Origin: Hydrogenophaga sp.
Lineage (GTDB): Bacteria; Pseudomonadota; Gammaproteobacteria; Burkholderiales; Burkholderiaceae_C
Assembly: GCF_030373225.1 (NCBI RefSeq)
Contig: NZ_JAUCZG010000017.1
Coordinates: 1-64,000 of the forward strand
Direction: 5' to 3'
Length of the DNA stretch: 64,000 nt
The translations under genes and the position numbers were made by a program. Below are positions 43,599-51,517 of the stretch, piece by piece (positions within the stretch are counted from its first letter, which is position 1; the number at the start of each line of letters is the position of its first letter). The notes beneath the pieces are model-generated. The model made no database searches. It was not told the origin of the DNA and saw only the letters and a list, made by a program, of their open reading frames with translations.

Positions 43599-44464
43599 GC
43601 GCAGCGCCGGGCCGCTCCCAGGCAAGCTCGCACCGCAGCCCGCAGGGCGAAGGTGGTCCAGTGAATGCCATGCTGCAGGCCACCGACCTCCGTGTGGGCT
43701 ACCCTGGCCACGTGGTCGGCTCAGGCCTGTCGCTCGCGCTCCGGGGCGGCGAGGTGCTCGCGCTGCTCGGCCCCAACGGCTGCGGCAAGACCACGCTGCT
43801 CAAGACCTTGCTCGGCCTGTTGCCGGCGCTCGGTGGTCAGGTTCGGCTGCAGGGCAGGGCGTTGGCGCAATGGTCACTGGCCGAACGTGCGCGCGAGCTT
43901 GCCTATGTCCCGCAGGGGCAGGCCAGCACCTTCGGGTTCACCGCACTGGAGATGGTGCTCATGGGCCGCACCGCGCACCAGGGGCTGATCGCCCGGCCCG
44001 GCGCGCAAGACCGTGCCATCGCCCACAGGGCGCTGCAGCGCGTGGGCATGGCGCACCTGGGCGAACGGTCGGTGCACCGCATCAGCGGCGGCGAACGGCA
44101 GCTGGTCCTGATCGCACGGGCGCTGGCGCAGCAGCCGCGTGCCGTGCTGCTGGACGAACCCACCGCCAGCCTCGATTTCGGCAACCAGGGCCTGGTGATG
44201 CGCGCCATCCGTGCGCTGGCCAGCGAGGGCCTGGCGGTGCTGTTCACCACGCACGACCCCAACCAGGCACTGCGCTGCGCCGACCGCGCCCTGCTCATGC
44301 GCGAAGGGCAGGTGATGGCCGAGGGCGCGGCGGATCAGGTGGTCGAGGCCGGGGGCCTGCGTGCGCTCTACAGCGCGGGGGTGGTGCAGGTGAACGATGC
44401 CGCCGGTGGGCCACCGGTCTTTCTGCCCGCATTTGGTCGGGCCGAAGCAGGACCCGGTCAATGA
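43595..44464 (+). CDS. FecE/MolC-type ABC transporter ATP-binding protein
   Basis: The 289-residue ATPase has Walker A GPNGCGKTTLLK, signature ISGGERQLVLIARAL, Walker B AVLLDEPTASLD and switch His in FTTHDPNQAL, typical of FecE/BtuD-type subunits. From the ATG at 43595 the first 22 residues (APGRSQASSHRSPQGEGG) are not family-like and may come from a repeat element. The GTG at 43661 or ATG at 43670 would start close to the conserved TDLRVGYPG. The ATG at 43595 overlaps the permease stop as ATGA, which favours it. Confidence 0.88.
   Translation: MSAAPGRSQASSHRSPQGEGGPVNAMLQATDLRVGYPGHVVGSGLSLALRGGEVLALLGPNGCGKTTLLKTLLGLLPALGGQVRLQGRALAQWSLAERARELAYVPQGQASTFGFTALEMVLMGRTAHQGLIARPGAQDRAIAHRALQRVGMAHLGERSVHRISGGERQLVLIARALAQQPRAVLLDEPTASLDFGNQGLVMRAIRALASEGLAVLFTTHDPNQALRCADRALLMREGQVMAEGAADQVVEAGGLRALYSAGVVQVNDAAGGPPVFLPAFGRAEAGPGQ
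43604..43660 (+). repeat. Possible repeat-derived 5' extension of the MolC-like gene
   Basis: The sequence from GCCGGGCCGCTCCCAGGC to the GGTGGTCCAGTGAATG region shares the style of the Comamonadaceae GC-rich repeat family but lacks the C5/G5 hairpin. It encodes non-conserved residues before the ATPase core. This is a weak call. Confidence 0.3.
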
Positions 44465-44485
44465 AGTGTTGCCACATCACTGTGC

Positions 44486-44491
44486 TACCTT
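44486..44491 (+). promoter_or_regulatory. -10 element of the 44499 membrane protein gene (leaderless)
   Basis: TACCTT ends seven bases before the ATG at 44499. No Shine-Dalgarno sequence is present, so this gene seems to be transcribed separately from the ABC operon. Confidence 0.35.
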
Positions 44492-44498
44492 CATCCGC

Positions 44499-45290
44499 AT
44501 GCACCCGCCCCAGCGCTACCTGCTTCCCTTCCTGCTCGTCCTGCTGGTCGGTCTGACCTGGCTGCAGCCGCTGGACCAGCTGGCCCAGGCCTATTCCGAG
44601 GCCGGCCTCAAGCGTTCCCTGGCCGCGTTCGCCGCTGCGCGCGGGCTCAATGCGGTGATCTCCGTCATCCAGGGCACCGAAGTCACCGGAGGTGCGTTCG
44701 TCAATGTGACGCTGGCGCTCGGCCAGGTGCTCGACCCGGTGAACGACCTGATCGAGCAGTTCGCGCGGCTCATGCTGCTGGTGAGCGTGGTGTTCAGCGC
44801 GCAGCTGCTGCTGATGAAGATGGGCGCCACCTGGGTGGTGTCGCTGGTGCTGACCGTGCTGGCGGCGTGGTGGCTGTGGCAGCGCTCGCGCGCGCATCCG
44901 CCGTCGCCCTGGCTGGGCCGGCTGCTGGTGGCCCTGCTGCTGGTCCGGTTTGTGGTGCCGGTGGCCGCCGTCACCAGCGAGCTCAGCTACCAGGCCTTCA
45001 TGGCAGAGCAGTTCGCCGTGAGCCAGCAGGCCATCGAATCGTCCACCGCAGCGCTGGGTGGCGCGGGCAGCGCCGCGGAGTCCACCACACGCTGGTGGGA
45101 GCTGCGCGAGAAGCTGGCCGCGAAGATCGATGAACTCAAGGCCGACGCGGACAGCGTGGTGGCCCATGTGATCGATCTCATCGTTCTCTTTCTCATGCAG
45201 ACCGTGGTGCTGCCACTGCTGGTGCTGCTGGGGGCGTGGTGGCTCTGGCGCGCCTCGCTCGGTGGCTGGAACAACACCGCTGCAGCGTGA
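44499..45290 (+). CDS. Uncharacterised membrane protein
   Basis: I do not recognise this 263-residue protein. It has an N-terminal hydrophobic helix (about 6-22), three central segments (about 86-105, 107-122 and 134-155) and a long C-terminal hydrophobic region (about 226-252). A polar, probably coiled-coil stretch (STTRWWELREKLAAKIDELKAD) lies between. The N-terminal helix could be a signal anchor. Its position in the tungsten/molybdenum island may be fortuitous, because it has its own promoter-like element. Confidence 0.75.
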   Translation: MHPPQRYLLPFLLVLLVGLTWLQPLDQLAQAYSEAGLKRSLAAFAAARGLNAVISVIQGTEVTGGAFVNVTLALGQVLDPVNDLIEQFARLMLLVSVVFSAQLLLMKMGATWVVSLVLTVLAAWWLWQRSRAHPPSPWLGRLLVALLLVRFVVPVAAVTSELSYQAFMAEQFAVSQQAIESSTAALGGAGSAAESTTRWWELREKLAAKIDELKADADSVVAHVIDLIVLFLMQTVVLPLLVLLGAWWLWRASLGGWNNTAAA

Positions 45291-45374
45291 GCGATCCGCT
45301 TGTCCCTGCGGGTGGAATGCGGCAATACTGACCCCCGGACATTTTTTCTCGTTCACAACCACAAGGAACACATC

Positions 45375-45800
45375 ATGGGACTCTTCAGCAACATCCTCGA
45401 AAAACTCGGCATGGGATCGCCCAAGGTCGTGCCGCAGCCGCCGGCCGCCACGGTCGCGACCGCACCGGCTGCGCCAGCCCCTGCCGCGCCCGCTGCCGCG
45501 CCCGCTGCGGCTGCACCGGCGCCCGTGGCGTCCATCACCATGGTCGATGTCGTCGCCCTGATGGAGCAGAAGGCCGCGGCCAATCCGCAAAAACTCAACT
45601 GGCGCACCTCCATCGTCGACCTGCTCAAGCTGCTCGACATCGACAGCAGCCTGGCCGCGCGCAAGGAACTGGCCAAGGAGCTGTACTGCCCCGACGAGCT
45701 CATGGGCGACTCGGCGAAAATGAACATGTGGCTGCACAAGAACGTGCTGGCCCACATCGCGGCCAACGGCGGCAACATCCCCAAAGAGCTGTTCGATTGA
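45375..45800 (+). CDS. DUF3597 domain protein
   Basis: The 141-residue protein starts MGLFSNILEKLG, has a flexible Ala/Pro linker (about residues 25-52), and ends in a compact helical domain matching DUF3597 (VDVVALMEQKAAANPQKLNW, ARKELAKELYC). Bacterial DUF3597 proteins are of unknown function. An AAGGAAC ribosome-binding site lies before the ATG at 45375. A strong 10-bp hairpin follows about 22 bases after its stop. Confidence 0.85.
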   Translation: MGLFSNILEKLGMGSPKVVPQPPAATVATAPAAPAPAAPAAAPAAAAPAPVASITMVDVVALMEQKAAANPQKLNWRTSIVDLLKLLDIDSSLAARKELAKELYCPDELMGDSAKMNMWLHKNVLAHIAANGGNIPKELFD

Positions 45801-45822
45801 TACTTTCGATGCTGGTATGAAC

Positions 45823-45850
45823 CCGAGGCGGGCCTCGATTCCCGCCTCGG
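45823..45850 (+). terminator. Hairpin after the DUF3597 gene
   Basis: A perfect 10-bp stem, CCGAGGCGGG with CCCGCCTCGG, encloses an 8-base loop. There is no T-run after it, so it may act with Rho, protect the 3' end, or terminate weakly. Confidence 0.5.
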
Positions 45851-45909
45851 CGCATTGACAGTGTCATTGCGCTGGCCTTCAATGAATTTTTTCATTGCTG
45901 GAGCTTCAA

Positions 45910-46170
45910 ATGCGCGCAATCGGCTTGGGTTCAATCGTTCTGGCTGTTCTGTTGCCGCTGGGCAGCTGGGCGGCCGATGGGCCGAGCTGCACGGCATCGG
46001 CCACCGAGAAGAAGCTCGCGGGCGCAGCCAAGACCTCGTTCATGAAGAAGTGCGAGAAGGACGCCGCAGCCACGTGCGATGCCGCCGCCGTCGAGAAGAA
46101 GATTTACGGTGCCGCCAAGAACAGCTTCACCAAAAAATGCGTCAAGGACGCCGTGGGCGCGCCGGGCTGA
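45910..46170 (+). CDS. PsiF-repeat-like small exported protein
   Basis: The 86-residue protein has a signal peptide (about residues 1-21, ending SWA). Two near-copies of a motif follow, C-x(3-5)-A-x-E-K-K-x-x-G-A-A-K-x-SF-x-KKC, resembling the PsiF repeat of small Cys-containing periplasmic proteins. The two copies (CTASATEKKLAGAAKTSF and CDAAAVEKKIYGAAKNSF) are clearly duplicated. Each has a Cys at both ends, so two disulfide loops are likely. The function is unknown. Confidence 0.8.
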   Translation: MRAIGLGSIVLAVLLPLGSWAADGPSCTASATEKKLAGAAKTSFMKKCEKDAAATCDAAAVEKKIYGAAKNSFTKKCVKDAVGAPG

Positions 46171-46188
46171 GCCGGTGACTGCGGCGAG

Positions 46189-46743
46189 ATGAGCGAGCCA
46201 CCCGACTGGCTTCGCGCCGCGCGTGAGCAGTGGCACTGGCGTGGCCATGCGCGTCCCCCCTTTGCCGAAACACCCGCACCGGGCCAGACCTCGGTGTGGG
46301 ATTTTCCGCGTCCGCCGCAGCTCGCACCCGACGCGCGCGAGGTGGTTGTGCGATGGGGCGACCTGGAGGTCGCGCGCACGAGCCGCGCCATGCGTGTGCT
46401 GGAAACCGGCCACCCCCCGAGCTTCTACCTGCCCTGGGGCGATGTGGACCGCCGCCTGTTCCAGCCGGCCGACGGTGGCTCGTTTTGTGAGTGGAAAGGC
46501 CCGGCGAGCTACTGGAGCCTGGTGCATGGCGGCCGCCGTCTGGTGGGTGTGGCCTGGAGTTACCCCGAGCCGCTGGCTGGTGCCGAGACGCTGGCCGACT
46601 GTGTGGCCTTTTACCCGGCCAATCTGCATTGCACGGTGGGCGGCGAGGTGGTGAAGTCGCAGCCGGGCGGTTTTTATGGCGGCTGGATCACGCCGGACCT
46701 GGCCGGGCCTTTCAAGGGCGCGCCGGGCAGCGCGGGCTGGTAG
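46189..46743 (+). CDS. DUF427 domain protein
   Basis: The 184-residue protein has the DUF427 fold signatures (ARTSRAMRVLETGHPPSFYLPWGDV, GSFCEWKGPASYWSLVHGG, VAWSYPEP, CVAFYPANLHCTVGGE). DUF427 proteins are small cytoplasmic beta-proteins of unknown function. The N-terminus (WLRAAREQWHWRGHARPPF) is a typical extension of the longer subgroup. It converges with modC across 12 bases and follows the PsiF-like gene by 18 bp. Confidence 0.88.
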   Translation: MSEPPDWLRAAREQWHWRGHARPPFAETPAPGQTSVWDFPRPPQLAPDAREVVVRWGDLEVARTSRAMRVLETGHPPSFYLPWGDVDRRLFQPADGGSFCEWKGPASYWSLVHGGRRLVGVAWSYPEPLAGAETLADCVAFYPANLHCTVGGEVVKSQPGGFYGGWITPDLAGPFKGAPGSAGW

Positions 46744-46755
46744 CCGGCACCTGCT

Positions 46756-47856
46756 TCAACGCACCATCGCCACGCCCTTGATCTGCGCAAACACGGCCTG
46801 ACCGGGCGCGATGCCCAGGCGGCTCGCCGAGAGCTGACTGATGCGCGAGAGCAGCCGGGCCGACCCGGGCCCGTCACCGAGCCGCAGGCCCACCAGCACC
46901 TGCCCGGGTGAGTCGTCCACCACGTCGACCACGGTGGCGCGCAACACGTTGAGCACGCTGCTGTGCTCGGGGGCCTGCAACGACAGGCTCACGTCGCGAG
47001 CCTGGATACGCACGCGCACCGGCGAGCCCTGGGGCAACGCGGCGCTGCCCGCTTGCGGCAGCAGCAGGCGCCCACCCTCGAACGCCAGCTCACTCAAGGC
47101 ATCGGCCGCTGAATGACCGACCGCGTGCGCCTCGATCAAGGCGGCGGCTGCATCGCCACGCGCCAGCGGCAGATCCAGGCGCGTCATGAGTTCCATCACC
47201 GGCCCGCTGCACAGCGCGCGGCCCTCGCTCAGCAGCACCACGTGGTCGGCCAGGCGCGCGAGCTCGTCGCTGGAGTGGGTGACGTACACCACGGGAATGT
47301 CCAGCTGCGCGTGGAGTTGCTCCAGCCACGGCAGGATGTCGTCCTTGCGCGCGGCATCGATCGCCGCCAGTGGCTCGTCCATCAGCAGCACGCGCGGGCT
47401 GGTGGCCAGTGCGCGCGCGATCGCCACCCGCTGGCGTTCGCCTCCTGACAGGTCCAGCGGGCTGCGTTCCAGCAGATGGGCAATGCCCAGCAGCTCCAGG
47501 CCATGGTCCCAGGCGTGGCGCCGCTGCGCGGCCGGCGTGCGCTTGAAGCCGTACATCAGGTTCTCGCGCACGCTCAGGTGCTCGAACAGGCTGGCTTCCT
47601 GGAACACGTAGCCCAGCGCGCGCTGGTGCACCGGCCGCATCACGCCCTGTGCGCTGTCTTGCCACACCTCGCCATCCACCCGCACCACACCACGGGCCTG
47701 CGGCTCCAGGCCAGCGAGCACACGCAGGCAGGACGTTTTGCCCGAGCCCGACGGGCCGAACAGCACCGTGACACCGCGCCCGGGCAGGCGCAGGTCCACG
47801 TCGAGCAGGAAGCCCGGGCGTTGCAGCCGTGCGGTGAGCTGCAGGCTGTCGCTCAT
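46756..47856 (-). CDS. modC: Molybdate ABC transporter ATP-binding protein ModC
   Basis: The 366-residue ATPase has Walker [13 protein letters not shown], signature [15 protein letters not shown] and Walker [13 protein letters not shown]. It ends in a C-terminal Mop/TOBE domain (about residues 290-366) that binds molybdate for feedback inhibition in related ModC proteins. The ATG at 47856 overlaps the modB stop by four bases, and upstream open frame is a shadow of modB. It is the last gene of the modABC operon, converging with the DUF427 gene. Confidence 0.95.
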   Translation of the reverse strand: MSDSLQLTARLQRPGFLLDVDLRLPGRGVTVLFGPSGSGKTSCLRVLAGLEPQARGVVRVDGEVWQDSAQGVMRPVHQRALGYVFQEASLFEHLSVRENLMYGFKRTPAAQRRHAWDHGLELLGIAHLLERSPLDLSGGERQRVAIARALATSPRVLLMDEPLAAIDAARKDDILPWLEQLHAQLDIPVVYVTHSSDELARLADHVVLLSEGRALCSGPVMELMTRLDLPLARGDAAAALIEAHAVGHSAADALSELAFEGGRLLLPQAGSAALPQGSPVRVRIQARDVSLSLQAPEHSSVLNVLRATVVDVVDDSPGQVLVGLRLGDGPGSARLLSRISQLSASRLGIAPGQAVFAQIKGVAMVR

Positions 47857-48536
47857 GGAGAGTGCCTGCGCTGGCGGTGGTTGTAGAGCTGCAGCGCGAG
47901 CAGCACCACGAACGAAAAGCCGAGCATCACCGCGGCCAGGCGGTGAGCGTCGCTGTACTCCAGCGCCTCCACGTGGTCGTAGATCTGCACCGACACCACA
48001 CGGGTGACGCCGGGGATGTTGCCGCCCACCATGAGCACCACGCCGAACTCGCCCACCGTGTGCGCAAAACTCATGATCACGCCGGTGACCAGGCCCGGCC
48101 GGCACAGCGGCAGCACCACGGAGAAGAAGGTGTCCAGCTTCGACGCTCGCAGGCTGGCCGCCACCTCCAGCGGGCGTTCACCCAGCGCCTGCATGGCGTT
48201 GAGCACCGGCTGCACCATGAAGGGCAGCGAATAGAACACCGAGGCGATCACCAGCCCGGCAAAGCTGAAGGTGAGCACGCCCAGCCCGAGGGCCTGGGTG
48301 AGCCCACCCACCGGGCCCTCGGGTCCCATGAGCACCAGCAGATAGAAGCCGAGCACCGAAGGCGGCAGCACCAGCGGCATGGACACCAGCGCAGCCACCG
48401 GCCGGCTCCACGCCGAGCGGCTGCGCGCCAGCCACCACGCCAGCGGCACACCCAGCACCAGCAGGATGGCGGTGGTGAGCGCGGCCACCTGCAGCGTGAG
48501 GCCGATGGCCTGGAGGTCGGAGGGTGTCAGCAGCAC
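47853..48536 (-). CDS. modB: Molybdate ABC transporter permease ModB
   Basis: The 227-residue membrane protein has five transmembrane helices and the ModB-type loop [18 protein letters not shown] with [20 protein letters not shown]. It lies three bases downstream of modA and overlaps modC by four bases. Length and hydrophobic profile are normal for ModB. Confidence 0.95.
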   Translation of the reverse strand: MLLTPSDLQAIGLTLQVAALTTAILLVLGVPLAWWLARSRSAWSRPVAALVSMPLVLPPSVLGFYLLVLMGPEGPVGGLTQALGLGVLTFSFAGLVIASVFYSLPFMVQPVLNAMQALGERPLEVAASLRASKLDTFFSVVLPLCRPGLVTGVIMSFAHTVGEFGVVLMVGGNIPGVTRVVSVQIYDHVEALEYSDAHRLAAVMLGFSFVVLLALQLYNHRQRRHSP

Positions 48537-48539
48537 GGC

Positions 48540-49286
48540 TCAGATGTCGTAGCCAAAGGACCGGATGAGGGCCTGGGTGTCGGGGCTTTTCAGCAACGCC
48601 ATGAGCGCCTTCGCGGCCGGATTGCCGGCACCGGTTTTCAGCAGCACCGCGTCCTGCCGGATAGGCGCATACAGGTTTTGCGGCACCACCCACATCGAGC
48701 CGCTCTTGAGCTTGCCACCTTCGAGCACCTGCGACATGGCCACGAGTGCGATTTCGGCGTTGCCGGTGAAAGCGAAGTTGTAGGTCTGGCCGATGCTCTC
48801 GCCCTGCACCAGCTTCGGCGTGAGTGCCGCCAGGAGGCCCAGCTTGTCGATCACCTCGATGGAGGCTGCGCCGTACGGCGCCGTCTTGGGGTTGGCGGTG
48901 GCCAGCTTGCGAAAACCACCGCTCTTGAGCACCGCGCCCTGCGCATCCACCCTGGTCGCATCGGCCGACCACAGCACCAGCTTGCCGGTGGCGTAGGTGA
49001 AGCGGCTTCCGGGCTGCGCCAGACCATCGGTGTCGAGCTGGGCGGGTGTCTTGGTGTCGGCCGCGAGCAGCACGTCGAATGGCGCGCCATTCCTGATCTG
49101 CGCGTAGAGCCGTCCGGTGGAACCCACCGTGATCTTGAGCGTGTGCCCGGTGGTCTTTTCCAGCACCGCTGCAATGGCCTTGATCGGCTCGGCAAAGTTG
49201 GCCGCCACTGCCACCTGGGCTTCGGCGGCGTGCAGCGAGCCAGCCACGAGCAACAGCAGGGCGGACCACAGTGAACGTGAGAACAT
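48540..49286 (-). CDS. modA: Molybdate-binding periplasmic protein ModA
   Basis: The 248-residue receptor has a signal peptide (about residues 1-20, ending LHA) and a mature domain with QVAVAANFAEPIKAI, TVGSTGRLYAQIRNGAPFDVLLAAD and YNFAFTGNAEIALVAMSQV, which hold the oxyanion-contact Ser and Asn residues of ModA. It is the first gene of modABC, and its start lies 25 bases from the ModE-box palindrome shared with modE. It is the soluble counterpart of the ModA-like lipoprotein at 40765. Confidence 0.95.
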   Translation of the reverse strand: MFSRSLWSALLLLVAGSLHAAEAQVAVAANFAEPIKAIAAVLEKTTGHTLKITVGSTGRLYAQIRNGAPFDVLLAADTKTPAQLDTDGLAQPGSRFTYATGKLVLWSADATRVDAQGAVLKSGGFRKLATANPKTAPYGAASIEVIDKLGLLAALTPKLVQGESIGQTYNFAFTGNAEIALVAMSQVLEGGKLKSGSMWVVPQNLYAPIRQDAVLLKTGAGNPAAKALMALLKSPDTQALIRSFGYDI

Positions 49287-49310
49287 TGGAGCGCCACTTT
49301 CACAAAAAAC

Positions 49311-49333
49311 CGCTATTCCAATTCAGAATAACG
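49311..49333. promoter_or_regulatory. ModE-box-like operator between modA and modE
   Basis: CGCTATTC and GAATAACG form an imperfect palindrome (8 of 11 pairs) centred near 49322. The CGnTAT...ATAACG form matches the ModE operator of Escherichia coli. It is centred between the divergent modA and modE starts and would let molybdate-loaded ModE repress both. Confidence 0.7.
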
Positions 49334-49360
49334 ATAAGTATAGACGGCACCACAGCACAC

Positions 49361-50134
49361 ATGGCTACCAGAAAAAGCACGCCCCCCACGCTCACCGATC
49401 TGCCTCAGGCACTGGCGGACGCCAGCGCCGACAAGCGCCTGGACGTGCTGCGCCATGTGGCCGCCGGCTGCTCCATCTCGCAGGCGGCGCGCCAGGTCGG
49501 CATCAGCTACAAGGCCGCGTGGCAGGCCATCGACACGCTGAGCAACCTCGGCGGCGTGCCGCTGGTGGAGCGCACCGTGGGCGGTGTGGGCGGCGGTGGT
49601 GCGCGCATCACCGCCCAGGGCCTGCAACTGCTGTCGCTCGCCGCCGAGATGGCCCGCGCGCGCCAGCAGGTGCTGGCCCGCTTTGCCGGCGGCGCCATCG
49701 GAGAGGCCGGCCTCGGCCTGCGCACCAGCATGCGCAACCAGCTGCGCTGTCGCGTGCTGCGTTGCGCGCCTCAGACCCGGGGCGACCCGACGGTGGAGGT
49801 GACGCTGGCCACACCGGGCGGCGCTCAGCTGGTCTCCAGCATCACGCAGGAAAGCGCAGACCTGCTGGGCCTCAAGCCCGGGCTGGCGGTGCTGGCCTTG
49901 TGCAAGGCCACGGCGGTGACGGTGTCGCTGGCTTCATCCGGGGCGGCGGCGGGCGTGCTCCACGGTGACATCGAGCGCTGTTCGCCCGGAACCCGGCAGG
50001 ACGAGGTGGTGCTGGCGCTGCTGGGCGGCGGACACTGGGTGGGCTTTGCCCGCCACCCGTTCAAGGGGCGGGTGGGTGATGCCGCGGTGGCAGAGTTGCT
50101 GCCGGCCGCGCTGGTGATCGGGCTGGCCGACTGA
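49361..50134 (+). CDS. modE: Molybdate-dependent transcriptional regulator ModE
   Basis: The 257-residue protein has the ModE winged helix (about residues 20-85; LRHVAAGCSISQAARQVGISYKAAW, LVERTVGG) and two Mop/TOBE-type domains after about residue 120 (RNQLRCRVLRCAP...VEVTLATPGG, and GLKPGLAVLALCKATAVTV). It binds molybdate or tungstate and represses modABC. The ATG at 49361 matches the family start, and the frame upstream has no HTH-compatible residues. It diverges from modA around the ModE-box. Confidence 0.95.
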   Translation: MATRKSTPPTLTDLPQALADASADKRLDVLRHVAAGCSISQAARQVGISYKAAWQAIDTLSNLGGVPLVERTVGGVGGGGARITAQGLQLLSLAAEMARARQQVLARFAGGAIGEAGLGLRTSMRNQLRCRVLRCAPQTRGDPTVEVTLATPGGAQLVSSITQESADLLGLKPGLAVLALCKATAVTVSLASSGAAAGVLHGDIERCSPGTRQDEVVLALLGGGHWVGFARHPFKGRVGDAAVAELLPAALVIGLAD

Positions 50135-50144
50135 CGCGCCCGGG

Positions 50145-51275
50145 TCAGCCGTCCGACCGTTTGCGCATCAGCTTGCGGTACACGGTGGCCCGACTGATGC
50201 CCAGCGCCCGCGCCGCTTCCATCACGTTGCCCCGGGCATCTTCCACCGCCTGGCGGATGAGCGCTGTTTCAACGTCTTTCAGCGGGACGCCGGCCTGGGC
50301 AGCCGGACGCGTGGCGTGCTGCCCGGCCCGCCTGTGGTGCTGGCCGTGCCGGGCCAGAACCTGCAGGCGCAAGCCCGACCACAGCGGCAGCTCGGTGGTG
50401 GTGCGCTGTTGCCTGGCCATGTCGAACAGGCTGTCGGTGGGCACGGCGAACACGTCGCTGCAATGCATCGGGGGCGTGCCGCCGACCAGGCTGAGCATGG
50501 TGGCCGCAGCGCGGTTGGAGCCGGTGATCGTGCCGTCGGCGTCGACGCACACCAGGCCGTCGCTGTCGTCCGCTGGGGTGCAGCCGGGCCAGGTGATGCG
50601 CAGCAGCAGCTCGTGGGGCTGGGCCAGCGCCATGGCGTTTTCGATGCTGCGCGCCGACTGGGTGACCAGGTGTTTGAGGGCCGGGCGCTCGGGCACGTTG
50701 ACGCCGGTCAGGTCGAGCATGCCGACGCAGCGGCCGTCGGGCCCGAACAGGGGCGCGCCGGCACAGCTGTAGACGCCAGCCTCGTCGAAGAAGTGTTCAC
50801 CCCGGTGCAGCCAGACCGGTTGTTGCTCGGCCAGCGCGGCACCAATGGCGGTGGTTCCCACCGCGCGTTCGGACAAGTCGACGCCCACGCGGGCGATCAG
50901 TGCCGCCTGCGGGTTGTGGCGGTCGATCGGACCGTTCACATCGATCACCACGCCTTGCGCATTGGTCAGGATGGCGAAGTAGTGGGTGTCGGCCATGGTG
51001 CGCGCCAGCGACCGGATGACCGGCGCTGCCGCGTTGAGCAAGGGCTGGCTGGCGTCGAGGGCCTGGCGCGTTGCCGGTGCCGAGACGGCCTGGAAATTCA
51101 GCCGCTGGCGGGGTTGCAGGCCTTGCTGCAGGCAGCGCCGCCACGAGCGATCGATCCAGGGTTCGATCCAGGGCGCCAGGGCGCCGTCGTTCAACACCGA
51201 CTGGCGCGCTGCATCGATGAGGCGCAAACGCTCCACCGGGGGAGCAGCGGCTGGAACGGCGCGGTTCAATGTCAT
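50145..51275 (-). CDS. GAF-PAS-Fis regulator without AAA+ domain (AcoR-like N-terminus)
   Basis: The 376-residue protein resembles AcoR-type activators at its N-terminus: the helical SVLNDGALAPWIEPWIDRSWRRC, then a GAF domain (about 75-210; SERAVGTTAIGAALAEQQPVW, CAGAPLFGPDGRCVGMLDLTG). A PAS-like segment (about 235-290) follows. It goes straight into a C-terminal Fis-type helix-turn-helix (KDVETALIRQAVEDARGNV, AARALGISRATVYRKL). The sigma-54 AAA+ domain with GESGTGKE is absent, so it cannot drive sigma-54 promoters by itself. It diverges from the aldehyde oxidoreductase operon and probably senses an aldehyde or alcohol to control it. Confidence 0.88.
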   Translation of the reverse strand: MTLNRAVPAAAPPVERLRLIDAARQSVLNDGALAPWIEPWIDRSWRRCLQQGLQPRQRLNFQAVSAPATRQALDASQPLLNAAAPVIRSLARTMADTHYFAILTNAQGVVIDVNGPIDRHNPQAALIARVGVDLSERAVGTTAIGAALAEQQPVWLHRGEHFFDEAGVYSCAGAPLFGPDGRCVGMLDLTGVNVPERPALKHLVTQSARSIENAMALAQPHELLLRITWPGCTPADDSDGLVCVDADGTITGSNRAAATMLSLVGGTPPMHCSDVFAVPTDSLFDMARQQRTTTELPLWSGLRLQVLARHGQHHRRAGQHATRPAAQAGVPLKDVETALIRQAVEDARGNVMEAARALGISRATVYRKLMRKRSDG

Positions 51276-51448
51276 GGACAGGCTCGGGTGTGGAAGGATG
51301 GTCAGAGGCTGCGGCGCCGCGAAGTCGGCCCGCTGTGCGTGTGGGCAAGTATGCCCATCGTGCACTGTTTCAATTTGAGAATTTCGCTTCGCCGTCCCAT
51401 TCCGACTAGGGATAACCCTTGGCGTGAAGTGGTGTTGGCGACCAACAA

Positions 51449-51474
51449 TGCCTATGCACTTCCCTACATAGGCA
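51449..51474 (+). promoter_or_regulatory. Operator-like palindrome upstream of aorA
   Basis: TGCCTATG-N10-CATAGGCA is a perfect 8-bp inverted repeat ending 43 bp before the aorA ATG. The stretch TGCCTATGCAC-N7-CATA is identical in sequence and spacing to one upstream of tupB (38385-38410). A -10-like TACATA (51465-51470) overlaps the right arm, so protein bound here should block or position RNA polymerase. Confidence 0.65.
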
Positions 51475-51517
51475 AGGCACGACACGTGGTTGCCGCTACC
51501 CATCAGGAGACACACAA

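Noticed and set aside
51437-51452. Possible sigma-54 -24/-12 promoter upstream of aorA (GG...GC)
   Set aside because: The GG to GC distance is eleven bases instead of ten and the flanking consensus is poor; the neighbouring regulator also lacks the AAA+ domain needed for sigma-54.
51276-51517. Molybdenum/tungsten-cofactor riboswitch upstream of aorA
   Set aside because: No extended multi-stem structure is apparent; the only clear structure is the short operator-like palindrome.
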